This document shows, one piece after another, positions 26,239 to 35,871 of a DNA stretch of 64,000 nucleotides. Numbering within the stretch: the first letter of the stretch is position 1; each line of letters begins with the position of its first letter. The DNA comes from BS150m-G50 sp964517435 (lineage in GTDB: Bacteria; CAIWAD01; BS150m-G50), in contig CAZFEC010000003.1 of the NCBI GenBank assembly GCA_964517435.1, forward strand, positions 62,001 to 126,000, given 5' to 3'. A program made the translations under genes and the position numbers. The notes under the pieces were generated by a model, which did no database searches, was not told the DNA's origin, and saw only the letters and a program-made list of their open reading frames with translations.

Positions 26239-27258
26239 ATGATGGACAAAATGAGAGTATTGGTGATGATGGGCGGCGCTTCGCCGGAACGCAATGTCTC
26301 CCTGGCTTCCGGAGCCACGATCGCGAATGCCCTGACCGAACTTGGACACGAGGTGCTGCGCTTCGATCCCTGGCAACCGGAGCGGCTGTTGCCGGATGGT
26401 AGCGAAGCGATCGCGGAGGAGGTCGGCGAACAGCCGGCGCCGCGCGAGAGTGAACTGCCGCCGGACAAGGTGATCAAGCTCCTGCAGACCGTCACCGACG
26501 CCGCGCCCGACCTGGTTTACATCGCCCTGCACGGCGGCTGGGGCGAAGACGGCGTGCTGCAGGGCCTGCTCGATCTGGCCGGCATTCCCTATACCGGCAG
26601 TGGCGTGCTGGCCAGCGCCGCGGCGATGGACAAGCACTACAGCAAGCAGATGGCGGAGCAGCTTGGGATCAGCATGCCCGGCTCGCAACTGATACAGCGC
26701 AATCTGCCGCTGCCGGAACAACTGGAGTCGCTCGCTTTTGCGTATCCCCTTATCGTCAAGCCCAACGCGATGGGTTCAACGGTGGGTCTCACCCTGGTCG
26801 AAGCGGAAGACGGCCTGACCGCGGCGATTCAGCTGGTGTTGCGGGAGCTGGATGATGACGCACTTGTGGAGGAATACATCGCCGGCAGCGAGATTACCTG
26901 CACGGTGCTCGGAGACGAACCGCTGCCACTGGTGGAGATAAGGCCCAAAACCGGCTTCTACGATTACATCAATAAGTACACGCCAGGCAAAACCGACTAC
27001 CTGGTACCCGCGCCCCTCGCCGAAGAGACAACACTGCAGATACAGGAGGACGCCGCCATCATCTGCCGCGGCCTCCAGGTGGAGGTACTGGCGCGCGTCG
27101 ACTTCCGGGTGGACGGCGGCGGCAACTCCTACTTCCTGGAGGTGAACACTTCACCCGGGATGACGGCGACCAGCCTGGTGCCCAAGGCTGCCGCGGCGAT
27201 CGGTATCGACTTCAATCAGCTGGTGGAGCGGATAGTCACCCTCTCACTGGCCAGGTAA
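26239..27258 (+). CDS. ddl: D-alanine--D-alanine ligase
   Basis: A 339-residue ATP-grasp enzyme making the D-Ala-D-Ala dipeptide of peptidoglycan. Motifs are VMMGGASPERNVSLASG, ALHGGWGEDGVLQGLLD, PYTGSGVLASAAAMDK, the lysine block PLIVKPNAMGSTVGLTLV, FRVDGGGNSYFLEVNTSPGM and the terminal helix. An extra acidic/proline-rich segment at about 55-80 (EAIAEEVGEQPAPRESELPP) lengthens the N-terminal lobe. The start lies 15 bases after the oxidase stop with a GAGGG site. Confidence 0.93.
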   Translation: MMDKMRVLVMMGGASPERNVSLASGATIANALTELGHEVLRFDPWQPERLLPDGSEAIAEEVGEQPAPRESELPPDKVIKLLQTVTDAAPDLVYIALHGGWGEDGVLQGLLDLAGIPYTGSGVLASAAAMDKHYSKQMAEQLGISMPGSQLIQRNLPLPEQLESLAFAYPLIVKPNAMGSTVGLTLVEAEDGLTAAIQLVLRELDDDALVEEYIAGSEITCTVLGDEPLPLVEIRPKTGFYDYINKYTPGKTDYLVPAPLAEETTLQIQEDAAIICRGLQVEVLARVDFRVDGGGNSYFLEVNTSPGMTATSLVPKAAAAIGIDFNQLVERIVTLSLAR

Positions 27259-27323
27259 CCGCGGAAAACGGCTGGGAGGGTGATGACAGCCAGCTTCGGT
27301 TCCCGGCACACCTCAGGCATAGC

Positions 27324-27352
27324 TTGCATTTCTTAAACGGTGATTGTACTCT
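27324..27352 (+). promoter_or_regulatory. Possible sigma-70-type promoter upstream of secreted protein gene
   Basis: TTGCAT (27324-27329) and TACTCT (27347-27352) are 17 bases apart in an AT-rich part of the 138-base gap after ddl. The GTG start of the next gene lies 44 bases downstream of the -10. Confidence 0.35.
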
Positions 27353-27396
27353 AGAATCCACCTGAAATAAACCACTCCAAGTGTAATGAGAGCAAA

Positions 27397-29478
27397 GTGA
27401 AGAAGCTGATCGTGCCGCTCCTGTTAGGGTTAACCCTGACAGGCATCGCCGAGGATGACCTGACGCACTATACCACCGTCGGCAATCTGGCGATGACGGT
27501 GACCAACTTCGGCGTTATCGGGCACGGATACAACATCCAGGGGCAGCCTTCCTGCGTATACAAGTATCACACTACCCTCGAATTCGAAGAGGTGGAGCAT
27601 TTCTCCTACGGCGGTCTCTGGCTGGGCGGCGTCGTCAACGACTCGCTCCGGGTCACCACCGGTGTCATCGACGGTAATCTCAACGTCGCGCGGGGCTGGG
27701 AGTGGAATCCCACACCGGAGCCGATGCTGACCCGCTCCTCCATCATCACATCACCCAGCTACTCCCCCAGCGCGGTCTCGCACCAGGACTTTCTCTGCAG
27801 CTACACCGACACCGCCCTCTACAACGCCCAGGGCGAACTGATCGAGGATCACAATCCGCTGCGGGTCAAGGTCAACCTGCGCAGCTACGCCTGGAACTAT
27901 TCCTTCGCCGACGCCTTCGTGATCCTGGAACATCAGATCATCAACCTGGATACGGAGAATTCCATCGATAGCCTCTACGCCGGCTACTGGGTGGATGAAG
28001 CGGTCGGTAACTTCAACCTGCACGACTACTACGCGCCCGGTCACGGCGGCTGGTACTGGTACGACAACATGGTGGGCGCGGTCACGGTCGCGACCACCGA
28101 GACCGACACCACCCGCATGCCGATCGGCTACGACTACGACGGTGACGACGGTTACTCCGAATCCTTCATCGGCGTCCGCTTCCTGGGTGCCGACGGCGAC
28201 CACGTGAATCAGGATTCCGTACGCACCTCTTTCGGTACCTGGGAATGGAACAACCACGGCGCCAACTTCCACCCGAACCTGGTGATGCCCATCAACGACG
28301 CGGAGCGCTTCCTCTGCCTGCAGGAAACGGAAGACATTTACGCCGACGAGTTCCCCTACGACGAATCGGAAGACGCCTCCTGGATGCTGCTCAGCGGCGC
28401 CGGTTGTTTCGGAAGCCTGCCGCCGGGCGACACCCTGACGGTGGTGTTAGCGGTGGTGGCGGGGCGCTGGGCACCGGTCAGCGACATCAACGCCGCTCCC
28501 TGGGAGGTGCTGCAGGAGCGGGCGCAGAATGTCATCCTCAACTCCGACTGGGCGCAGATCGCCTACAACGGCGAGGATGCCGACGGTGATCACATTCTCG
28601 ATCCGGGCGAGGACCTCAATGGCAACGGCGTCATCGATCGCTACCTGCTGCCGGAACCGCCTCCGGCTCCCCACCTGCACGCCGAAGTGGGGAATAACGA
28701 GGTGACCCTCTACTGGGACGACCTGCCGGAGAGCTTCATCGATCCGATCCAGGCGGAGGAGGATTTCGAGGGCTACCGGGTCTACGCCTCGCCGCGCAAT
28801 CCGGAGTCCGGTTCGGACAAGACTCTGCTGGCGCAGTTCGACCTGGTGAATCACATTCCGCCCAACACCGGCCTGGCCGATGCGCAACTGGCGGAACCGG
28901 TCACCTTTGACGGTATCGAATACCACTACAGTTACACCGTGGACAACCTGGTCAACGGCATGCCGTACGGCAACTGGTTCGCGGTCTCTTCCTACGACCA
29001 GGGCAACCCGGACAATAATCTTCCTTCCCTGGAGAGCGCTTACTCCGAGAACTGGGTCTTCGCTTATCCCGGCACGGTGCCCACCACGACGGTCAAGCCG
29101 AGCGTCGTACCCAATCCCTATCGCGCCCAGGCGGGCTGGGACGGCTATGGCAGCGCCTACAACCGGCTGGTCTGGTTCATCAACCTGCCGGCGCACTGTG
29201 AAATCCGCATCTTCACCCTGAGCGGCGACCTGGTGGAGGTCCTTCCGCACAACGCCGCGACCTACCAGGGTGACGACTACCTGCGGATCGAACTGCTGCA
29301 GCAGCAATACCAGCGGGAATCGGTGACACCGCCCGATTTTGTGTTCAGCGGCGGCGCGCACGCCTGGGACCTGGTCACCCGTTACGATCAGGAACTCGCC
29401 ACCGGTCTCTACCTCTTCACGGTGGAAAACATGGATAGTGGCGATGTTGATATCGGTAAGTTCATGGTTATTAAGTAA
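27397..29478 (+). CDS. Large secreted protein with C-terminal sorting-type domain and dockerin-like calcium motif
   Basis: A 693-residue exported protein starting at GTG with a signal peptide (KKLIVPLLLGLTLTGIAEDD). The N-terminal 400 residues are aromatic and Asp-rich with no recognised enzyme motif. At about 390-412, DADGDHILDPGEDLNGNGVI holds two Ca2+-binding loops like dockerin or thrombospondin type 3 repeats. A fibronectin-like segment follows (VTLYWDDLPE to VYASPRN). The last 130 residues begin with PSVVPNPYRAQAGWDG and contain CEIRIFTLSGDLVEVL and TGLYLFTVEN, a variant sorting-type domain seen in FCB candidate phyla. It is probably cell-surface or released; role unknown. Confidence 0.78.
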   Translation: MKKLIVPLLLGLTLTGIAEDDLTHYTTVGNLAMTVTNFGVIGHGYNIQGQPSCVYKYHTTLEFEEVEHFSYGGLWLGGVVNDSLRVTTGVIDGNLNVARGWEWNPTPEPMLTRSSIITSPSYSPSAVSHQDFLCSYTDTALYNAQGELIEDHNPLRVKVNLRSYAWNYSFADAFVILEHQIINLDTENSIDSLYAGYWVDEAVGNFNLHDYYAPGHGGWYWYDNMVGAVTVATTETDTTRMPIGYDYDGDDGYSESFIGVRFLGADGDHVNQDSVRTSFGTWEWNNHGANFHPNLVMPINDAERFLCLQETEDIYADEFPYDESEDASWMLLSGAGCFGSLPPGDTLTVVLAVVAGRWAPVSDINAAPWEVLQERAQNVILNSDWAQIAYNGEDADGDHILDPGEDLNGNGVIDRYLLPEPPPAPHLHAEVGNNEVTLYWDDLPESFIDPIQAEEDFEGYRVYASPRNPESGSDKTLLAQFDLVNHIPPNTGLADAQLAEPVTFDGIEYHYSYTVDNLVNGMPYGNWFAVSSYDQGNPDNNLPSLESAYSENWVFAYPGTVPTTTVKPSVVPNPYRAQAGWDGYGSAYNRLVWFINLPAHCEIRIFTLSGDLVEVLPHNAATYQGDDYLRIELLQQQYQRESVTPPDFVFSGGAHAWDLVTRYDQELATGLYLFTVENMDSGDVDIGKFMVIK

Positions 29479-29539
29479 ACTGGCTAACGACAGTGCCGGA
29501 CCCCACCCGGGAAAGGCAACGGATAAAAGGAGGTGTGTA

Positions 29540-31549
29540 ATGAGATTCAAACTATTCTTCATCCTGGCGATGTTGTGGATAGCGACAGGCGCGCAGGCGC
29601 AGTTTCCCGAGACTTCGATCTGTGACATCCAGTACGTGGATACGCCGCTGGATACATCCTATATGTACGGTGACAGCGTCAGCGTCACCGGCGTGGTGAC
29701 GGTGGAATCGGGCCTCTTCTACGCCGGTTCCCACATCACCTTCTATATGCAGGAAGACACACCGGAATGCGGTCCGGAATGGGCCGGCATGCTTGTCTAC
29801 AACTATCAGGGCGAGGCTTTCGCCGTCCTGCGGGGCGACCTGGTGACCGTGCGGGGTTATGTCAGCGAATACGCGACCCCCAGCGGCGATCCGCTTTCCA
29901 ACATGACCGAGGTCGTCACCCTGGCTGATGTCCAGATCATCGACGAGGGACAACCGCTGCCCGACCCGATCGTGGTCTTTCCGGTCGAGCTGGATTCCTC
30001 CACGCATACCGATTACGAGTCGGAGATATACGAGGGCTGTCTGGTGATGGTGGAGGATGTTTATGTCTCCGATAATTCTTCGCCCTATTCACAGTTCTCC
30101 GTCTCCGATCAGGAGGATGAGGGGGAATGCATCATCCGGGTTTACTCCGATTCGCTCTACAACTTCAACCGGCCGCCGGTGGGAGCCGTTTTCGAATCGA
30201 TCACCGGCGTCGTGTATCACGTCTACGCCAACTTCACGATCATGCCGCGCACGATGCCCGACCTGGTTCTGGCGGTCGGACCGCCGGTGATCTCCGGTAC
30301 GGAGTACGTACCCTGCGGACCAGGCAGCGGGGATGACGTCACCATCATCACCAACATGACCGACGACAGCGGCATCGACGAAGCCTTCGTCCGCTACCGT
30401 CTGAACGGGCAGGGCACTTTCTACGAGGCGCTGCTGGAGCAGACCGGCGACATCACCTACGAAGGCATCATCCCGGCGCAGCCGGAGGGGACCACGGTCG
30501 AATTCTACGTCCAGGCGATCGACGATGACGGCGAGGAAGCATACGACCCGCCCGACGCGCCGAATACGGAGGAGTACTTCTCCTACTACGTCACCGACGC
30601 CACCGCCGGCTCCATCTATGAAATCCAGTACACCGAAGCTGAGAACGGCGACTCCCCCTTCCTCTGCCGGGACGCGACCTTCACTGGTATCGTGACGGTG
30701 GATACCACCGACTACGGCTACGCTGCCGCCGATTGGCGCAAGTTCTTCCTGCAGGATGTCACCGATCCGCAGGGGACCGGCGGTATCTGGAACGGCATCC
30801 TCGTCTACACCCGTAACGACGACGCCAACTTCATCGAGAGCATCAACCGCGGCGACGAGGTTCAGATCAGCGGTACCGTTTCGGAGTACTACAACATGAC
30901 GGAGGTGCTGGACATCACCGACTGGCAGGTGCTTTCGACAGGCAACGAGGGCCCCGAGCCGGTGGAAGCCACCTGCGCGGATGTGCAGACCGAACCCTAC
31001 GAAGCGGTGCTGGTCGAGGTACTGGGTGTGGAAGTAGTCGATCTGGGCAGCGGTTATGACTGGGTGGTTGACGATGGCACCGCCGAATTGACGGTGACCA
31101 CCGGATGCAGCTACGAGTACGAACCGGAGGTGGGGGACATCCTCGACATCACCGGTGTGATACAATTCGACTACGGTGAATTCAGCCTGATGCCGCGCGA
31201 CGATTTCGACTTTGATTTCGACAGCGTGGTATCACCGGCAACGCCCCCCACGATCGAGTTGCTGCGGGCCTATCCCAACCCCTTTAACCCGGCGACGACG
31301 ATCAGCTATACTATTCCGCCGCAACTGAACGGCGTTGAGGTGGCGCTGACCGTCTATAACGTACAGGGACAGCTGGTGGCCGAGCTGGTGAACGGACCGC
31401 AGAGCGCCGGCCGGCACGAAGTGGTCTGGAATGCCGCCACCACGGCGGGGCAGGGCGTGGCCAGCGGGGTCTATTTCTATCGCTTTGACGCCCGCCACGG
31501 CGAGCAGCGGTTGTTGACGCAGCACCGCAAGCTGCTCTACATCAAGTAG
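29540..31549 (+). CDS. Secreted OB-fold repeat protein with PNPFNP-type sorting domain
   Basis: The start is ATG 29540 behind AAAGGAGGT; the longer frame upstream overlaps the previous gene and is not used. The product has 669 residues with a signal peptide (RFKLFFILAMLWIATGAQA). Two related segments resemble YhcR/endonuclease-associated OB domains: SVTGVVTVESG near residue 50 and FTGIVTVDTTDYG near 375, each followed by VQISGTVSEY-like strands. An immunoglobulin-like region lies between. The last 90 residues start at LRAYPNPFNPATTISYTI and end in RKLLYIK, a canonical type A sorting domain. No nuclease active site was recognised, so it may bind rather than cut. Confidence 0.8.
   Translation: MRFKLFFILAMLWIATGAQAQFPETSICDIQYVDTPLDTSYMYGDSVSVTGVVTVESGLFYAGSHITFYMQEDTPECGPEWAGMLVYNYQGEAFAVLRGDLVTVRGYVSEYATPSGDPLSNMTEVVTLADVQIIDEGQPLPDPIVVFPVELDSSTHTDYESEIYEGCLVMVEDVYVSDNSSPYSQFSVSDQEDEGECIIRVYSDSLYNFNRPPVGAVFESITGVVYHVYANFTIMPRTMPDLVLAVGPPVISGTEYVPCGPGSGDDVTIITNMTDDSGIDEAFVRYRLNGQGTFYEALLEQTGDITYEGIIPAQPEGTTVEFYVQAIDDDGEEAYDPPDAPNTEEYFSYYVTDATAGSIYEIQYTEAENGDSPFLCRDATFTGIVTVDTTDYGYAAADWRKFFLQDVTDPQGTGGIWNGILVYTRNDDANFIESINRGDEVQISGTVSEYYNMTEVLDITDWQVLSTGNEGPEPVEATCADVQTEPYEAVLVEVLGVEVVDLGSGYDWVVDDGTAELTVTTGCSYEYEPEVGDILDITGVIQFDYGEFSLMPRDDFDFDFDSVVSPATPPTIELLRAYPNPFNPATTISYTIPPQLNGVEVALTVYNVQGQLVAELVNGPQSAGRHEVVWNAATTAGQGVASGVYFYRFDARHGEQRLLTQHRKLLYIK
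30213..31164. repeat. Pair of GTGATACA words in the OB-fold protein gene
   Basis: One copy is on the minus strand at 30213 (read TGTATCAC on the plus strand, coding VYH) and one on the plus strand at 31157 (GTGATACAA, coding VIQ). Both are preceded by C or T in their own orientation. Confidence 0.75.
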
Positions 31550-31576
31550 TGGAATGCCGATCTGTACGGCATTCCA
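31550..31576 (+). terminator. Hairpin after OB-fold secreted protein gene
   Basis: Perfect 10-base arms TGGAATGCCG and CGGCATTCCA flank a 7-base loop immediately after the stop codon. No T tract follows, so it may be a 3'-end stabiliser or a rho-dependent end rather than a classic intrinsic terminator. The remaining 180 bases to the next gene hold no clear feature. Confidence 0.6.
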
Positions 31577-31759
31577 CCTGCCATTCCTGAAGCGCTGCCC
31601 GCGTGACGAATAGAGATGCAGGCAGCCCTGGCAGGCAGCGAAACAAGCAGACAATATGCACTGCTGCTTAAATGGCATGACCCGATCTGCAGGTAGTGTG
31701 ATGTTCTGGGTTAACCGGGTCGGCGGTTATTACAGCCGCTGGCCGGCAGACAGGTTTGT

Positions 31760-33142
31760 ATGAGACTGATTCTGACGCTAGCGCTGTTCACACTGACGTT
31801 GCTGATATCCTGTGACGATCATTTCACGGATGTGCCGGAGGAGAACCAGGCGCCGGAGACTTTCCTGGCGGTGACTTTTCCCGACAGCATCTACCCGAAT
31901 ACGACCAACTCCAAGGTCTTCCTCAGCTGGTGGGGCCAGGATCCGGACGGCATCATCAGCGGTTATCAGTATCACTGGGACTACATGGAGGAACAGGACC
32001 CGCAGCAGCCCGCCTACTGGGTGCACACCGAAATCGAGCAGGACACCTTCTTTCTGCCGCTGCGCCAGATGATTGATGATTTCACCTTCAGCGTCCGAGC
32101 GCTGGATGGGGACAGCCTCCCGGATCCCACCCCGGCGGTAGTTACTCTGACTGTTCATAACACACCGCCGGAGATCGCCTTCCTGGCCAATTCGGTGGAG
32201 ACCGGCCTGGACACGCTCTTCACCTTCCCGCGCAAGACCTTCTACTGGACCGCCTACGACCTGGATGGCTACGAATCGATCGTCGCGACCGAGTGGGCGC
32301 TCGACGACACCAGCGAGTGGTATCCCACCGATCTGCAGTTCACGCAGCTCACGCTCGATTCTACCCACCTGGATCCCGGTCCGCACCGCTTCTACCTGCG
32401 CTCCCGCGACATCGCCGGGATGTTCTCCGAAACGCTGGTCTTTCCCGCGCTGCCCGATTCCGGTGAAACCGCGATGGTCTGGATGGTGCTGGAACCGTGG
32501 GCCGAGCTGCTGGTGGTCGACGACGAGGATCAGCGCTTCTTCAACGAAGACCGTGCCTTCTTCCTGGATCTGCTCGACGCCATCGGTCAACCCTACCAGT
32601 TCCTGGACCTGACTGAAACCTATCCCTATTCTGACGGCGACCTGCTGGCGACGTTGGAATTCTTCCCGAGGGTATTCTGGTTCAGCGGTCCGGTAAGCCA
32701 GCTCAACCGGGCCGACATATCCCTGCAGAACTACATGGGAGACGATCGCGGCCTGATCGTGGTCAGCCTGGACCTGGGCGAGGGGTACACAAATAATCCG
32801 CCCTTCGCCTTCACCCACATCGACACCATGCTGAACAATCGCCAGCGGATCAGCGCCAACTATGATCTCAATCCCTACGCCGCGGATTTCCCGGTACTGC
32901 GTCCCAGCAGCATCATCACCAATACGGAAGACGCCTGGTTCGGATTCGAGACGGCAGAGGACTGCTCGGTGCTATACGACCAGGAGGCCTACGGCAGTAA
33001 CCCGCAGGTCAACCTGGCGGTACGCTATCCCGCCGAGGGCCGGCCGCAGCTGTTCGCCTATCAGCTGCCGCTGCACTACTGCGATGCCAACGCCAATATC
33101 GATACTCTCTTCATCAGGATGCTGGAGGAATTCGACCAGTGA
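31760..33142 (+). CDS. Lipoprotein with Ig-like and Rossmann-like regions
   Basis: A 460-residue lipoprotein whose signal (MRLILTLALFTLTLLISC) ends in a lipobox with Cys18. Residues of about 40-130 contain WWGQDPDGIISGYQYHWDY and FSVRALDGDSLPDPTPAVVT, a fibronectin/Ig-type region; a second such unit follows. From about 250, LLVVDDEDQRFFNEDRAFFLDLLD opens an alpha/beta region of the kind found in glutamine-amidotransferase-like secreted domains of FCB genomes, without a visible catalytic Cys. It is the first gene of the long operon and overlaps the receptor gene by four bases (GTGA), suggesting it works with that receptor. Confidence 0.75.
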   Translation: MRLILTLALFTLTLLISCDDHFTDVPEENQAPETFLAVTFPDSIYPNTTNSKVFLSWWGQDPDGIISGYQYHWDYMEEQDPQQPAYWVHTEIEQDTFFLPLRQMIDDFTFSVRALDGDSLPDPTPAVVTLTVHNTPPEIAFLANSVETGLDTLFTFPRKTFYWTAYDLDGYESIVATEWALDDTSEWYPTDLQFTQLTLDSTHLDPGPHRFYLRSRDIAGMFSETLVFPALPDSGETAMVWMVLEPWAELLVVDDEDQRFFNEDRAFFLDLLDAIGQPYQFLDLTETYPYSDGDLLATLEFFPRVFWFSGPVSQLNRADISLQNYMGDDRGLIVVSLDLGEGYTNNPPFAFTHIDTMLNNRQRISANYDLNPYAADFPVLRPSSIITNTEDAWFGFETAEDCSVLYDQEAYGSNPQVNLAVRYPAEGRPQLFAYQLPLHYCDANANIDTLFIRMLEEFDQ

Positions 33143-35871
33143 AGCAGGTCCTCCGAATAACCATCGCACTGTTGATGATATCCTCACCGCTGCTGGCGGC
33201 GAGCCTGCTGCAGGGACAGGTGACCGACGAGAACGGCGAGCCGTTGATCGGAGCCGAGATCGTCATCCAGGGCACCTACCGCGGCGCCTCGACCGACATC
33301 GACGGCCAGTACCAGGTGGGGCAGCTTCCCCTGGGCGCGCATGACATCCAGGTGAGCATGCTGGGGTATACCTCGATTCTGGAAACCGGCGTCATCTTCC
33401 CGCCGGAAGGCATTATCGAGCGCAACTGGCAACTGCAGTCCACCGTGCTGGCCGCGGGCGAGGATGTGATCATCATCGGCGAGAAGCCGCTGCTGGATCA
33501 TGACCAGACCGCCTCCGCCACGATGCTCTCCACCTCTGAGATCGGTGCCCGGGTGGCGGAAAACGTGGTGGACATCATTCAAACCAGCGTCGGTGTGGTA
33601 CGCGAGAAGGATGAGATTCACATCCGGGGGGGCAGGGCGGAAGAAAACCTCTATGTGATCGACAACCTGTCTTCCCGCGATCCGATCACCGGCGAAGCAG
33701 GCGGCACCTATATTTCAGCGCAGGCGATCAAATCGATCGAAGTCATGACCGGCGGTTTCAGCGCCGAGTACGGACAGGCGCAATCCGGTGTAATCAAGGT
33801 GGAAACCAAGGACGGCGGGACGGACTACAACGGCAGCTTCCAGTACAAGCGGGACTATCTGACGCCGGACTACCCGCAAAACGCGCGGGTGGATATCGTC
33901 GAATTCACGCTGGGCGGGCCCTTACCCTACACCCGCGAGAAGCTGCGCTTCTTCCTCAACGGATATCTCAACGTCAGCGACACCTTCATGCCGCACGCCG
34001 ACAGCCTGGCGCCGCTCTCTCCCTTCCAGGACTGGGCGCTGCGGGAGGACAACAACTACTCCGCACTGGCCAAGCTGACCTGGCTGCCCGACCCGCGCAT
34101 CCGCTTTGATCTCAACTACAAGCAGGGGGTGGGTATCCACCAGGGCTACGAGAAAGCGTTGATGGAACGCCGGATCTATTACCCCCAGCCGTACGAGCTG
34201 ATCCTGGACAACTACAACACCTTTACCGACTACAGCTCGCAATACTCGCTGACCTTTAAACAGACGCTGAGTAAGCGGACCTTCTACGAAATCACGGTCG
34301 GCGACGATTACTTCAACCGCTATTCCTCACCCGGCGGCAAGGAGTGGTGGGAGCTGGAGAAACCGCACGACCTGCATCCGGTGTTCTATACCTATTTCCC
34401 GGACGGCACCATCGACGCGCACATCGGGGACGGTTTCTACGAGTACGGGGACGGCTCCTACTGGCACCACCACTTCTCCGACATCAAGTCGTCGATCGGA
34501 TTCATCTCCAGCAAGATCACCGATTCGCAGTTGATCAAGACCGGCTACGAAGCCCGTTACAGTCATCTCAAGCTGCTGGACATCGCCGATCCCTGGATTC
34601 GCAGCACCTCCTTCCTCGGCACCGATTTCGACATGTATGAAATCTTCACCGGCGACGCCGCCCTCTACTTCACCGACCACATCAACTTCCAGGGGATGAT
34701 CGTCGACATCGGCGCCCGTCTGGATATGTGGGCGCCGGGGCGTTTCGCGGAACGGGCCGTCAACGACACCCTCAAGATCAACTACTCCGCCGCGCAGCGG
34801 GAGCGTTTTCTCGCCCGCACCATCAACCTGTTCGGTTACCGCACGATGGCGCAGCTTTCACCCCGCCTGGGGGTGTCGCACCCGGTCACCGACAACGACA
34901 TGCTGACCTTCTCCTACGGTCACTTCTCCCAGCTGCCGCGGATGGCCTATGTCTACGCCAAGCTGAATACGGTCTCCCCCTCGTCCAACCAGGTCTTCGG
35001 CAATCCGACGCTGGCCCCTACCTCCTCGATCCAGTTCGAGGTGGCGCTCAAGCACCGCTTCACGGAGAACTCGGTGGTGACCGTAACCGCCTTCAACAAG
35101 GACATGTTCAACTACATCGGCAGGCGGGAGGTGCAGCTGACCGCGGCGCAGATGAACCGCGGCGTCACGCAGATGCGCCAGTACGGCAACATGGACTACG
35201 CCCGTTCCCGCGGCCTGGAGCTGTACCTGAAATGGCGCACCCGCCGTTATCTCTCCGGCAACCTGCAGATGAACTACACCATTACCCGCGGCACCGCTTC
35301 CTCCACCGCCGACCGCCAGGAGGGCACCAGCCGGGAGAGCATCACCGACCTGGGTGAAGCCTACCTGCGGTGGGACCGGCCGCTGGAGCTGTCCGGTTTC
35401 ATCAGCTTCCACACTGGCCGCAAGGAACAGGGTCGCCTGTTCGGCCTGCCGCTGCCGCGGGGAATGGCCATCGACATCTACCAGTCTATGCGTAGCGGCA
35501 TACGCTACACGCCGCAGATCGAGGTGGACGGCGAGGCGAAGGATGAGTCACCACAGCCCTACACCGGCGTCACGGCAATGGAGTTGCTGACCGACCTCAA
35601 ATTGAGTAAGCGTCTCTACCTGGGGCGCAACCTGTCGGTGCGGCTTTTCCTGGAGGTCGAGAATATCTTCGACGCTAAAATTCCCGCCTCCTCCAGTTAC
35701 GTCAATCGACTGACCGGACGTGCCTGGGAGGAGGGCGATCCGGTCGTGTACGACAACCGGGTCTATCACAATGTAGAAGAAGCGATCCGGGACGGCATGA
35801 TGCCACCCTGGACACCGGCCCGTTATGACGATCCCCGGCAGCTGTTCTTCGGTTTGAGTATGAGTTTCTGA
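33139..35871 (+). CDS. TonB-dependent receptor with carboxypeptidase-regulatory-like N-terminal domain
   Basis: A 910-residue outer membrane receptor. The GTG start overlaps the previous stop, and GGAGG lies about ten bases upstream. After the signal peptide (VLRITIALLMISSPLLAAS) comes a CarboxypepD_reg-like domain (LLQGQVTDENGEPLIGAEIV, about 24-105), then a plug domain with IHIRGGRAEENLYVIDN and GGFSAEYGQAQSGVIKVETK, and a barrel ending in LFFGLSMSF. This architecture resembles SusC-type and related importers and also some type IX accessory receptors. No SusD partner is recognised. The neighbouring lipoproteins and PorV-like protein are its likely partners. Substrate unknown. Confidence 0.9.
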   Translation: MKQVLRITIALLMISSPLLAASLLQGQVTDENGEPLIGAEIVIQGTYRGASTDIDGQYQVGQLPLGAHDIQVSMLGYTSILETGVIFPPEGIIERNWQLQSTVLAAGEDVIIIGEKPLLDHDQTASATMLSTSEIGARVAENVVDIIQTSVGVVREKDEIHIRGGRAEENLYVIDNLSSRDPITGEAGGTYISAQAIKSIEVMTGGFSAEYGQAQSGVIKVETKDGGTDYNGSFQYKRDYLTPDYPQNARVDIVEFTLGGPLPYTREKLRFFLNGYLNVSDTFMPHADSLAPLSPFQDWALREDNNYSALAKLTWLPDPRIRFDLNYKQGVGIHQGYEKALMERRIYYPQPYELILDNYNTFTDYSSQYSLTFKQTLSKRTFYEITVGDDYFNRYSSPGGKEWWELEKPHDLHPVFYTYFPDGTIDAHIGDGFYEYGDGSYWHHHFSDIKSSIGFISSKITDSQLIKTGYEARYSHLKLLDIADPWIRSTSFLGTDFDMYEIFTGDAALYFTDHINFQGMIVDIGARLDMWAPGRFAERAVNDTLKINYSAAQRERFLARTINLFGYRTMAQLSPRLGVSHPVTDNDMLTFSYGHFSQLPRMAYVYAKLNTVSPSSNQVFGNPTLAPTSSIQFEVALKHRFTENSVVTVTAFNKDMFNYIGRREVQLTAAQMNRGVTQMRQYGNMDYARSRGLELYLKWRTRRYLSGNLQMNYTITRGTASSTADRQEGTSRESITDLGEAYLRWDRPLELSGFISFHTGRKEQGRLFGLPLPRGMAIDIYQSMRSGIRYTPQIEVDGEAKDESPQPYTGVTAMELLTDLKLSKRLYLGRNLSVRLFLEVENIFDAKIPASSSYVNRLTGRAWEEGDPVVYDNRVYHNVEEAIRDGMMPPWTPARYDDPRQLFFGLSMSF

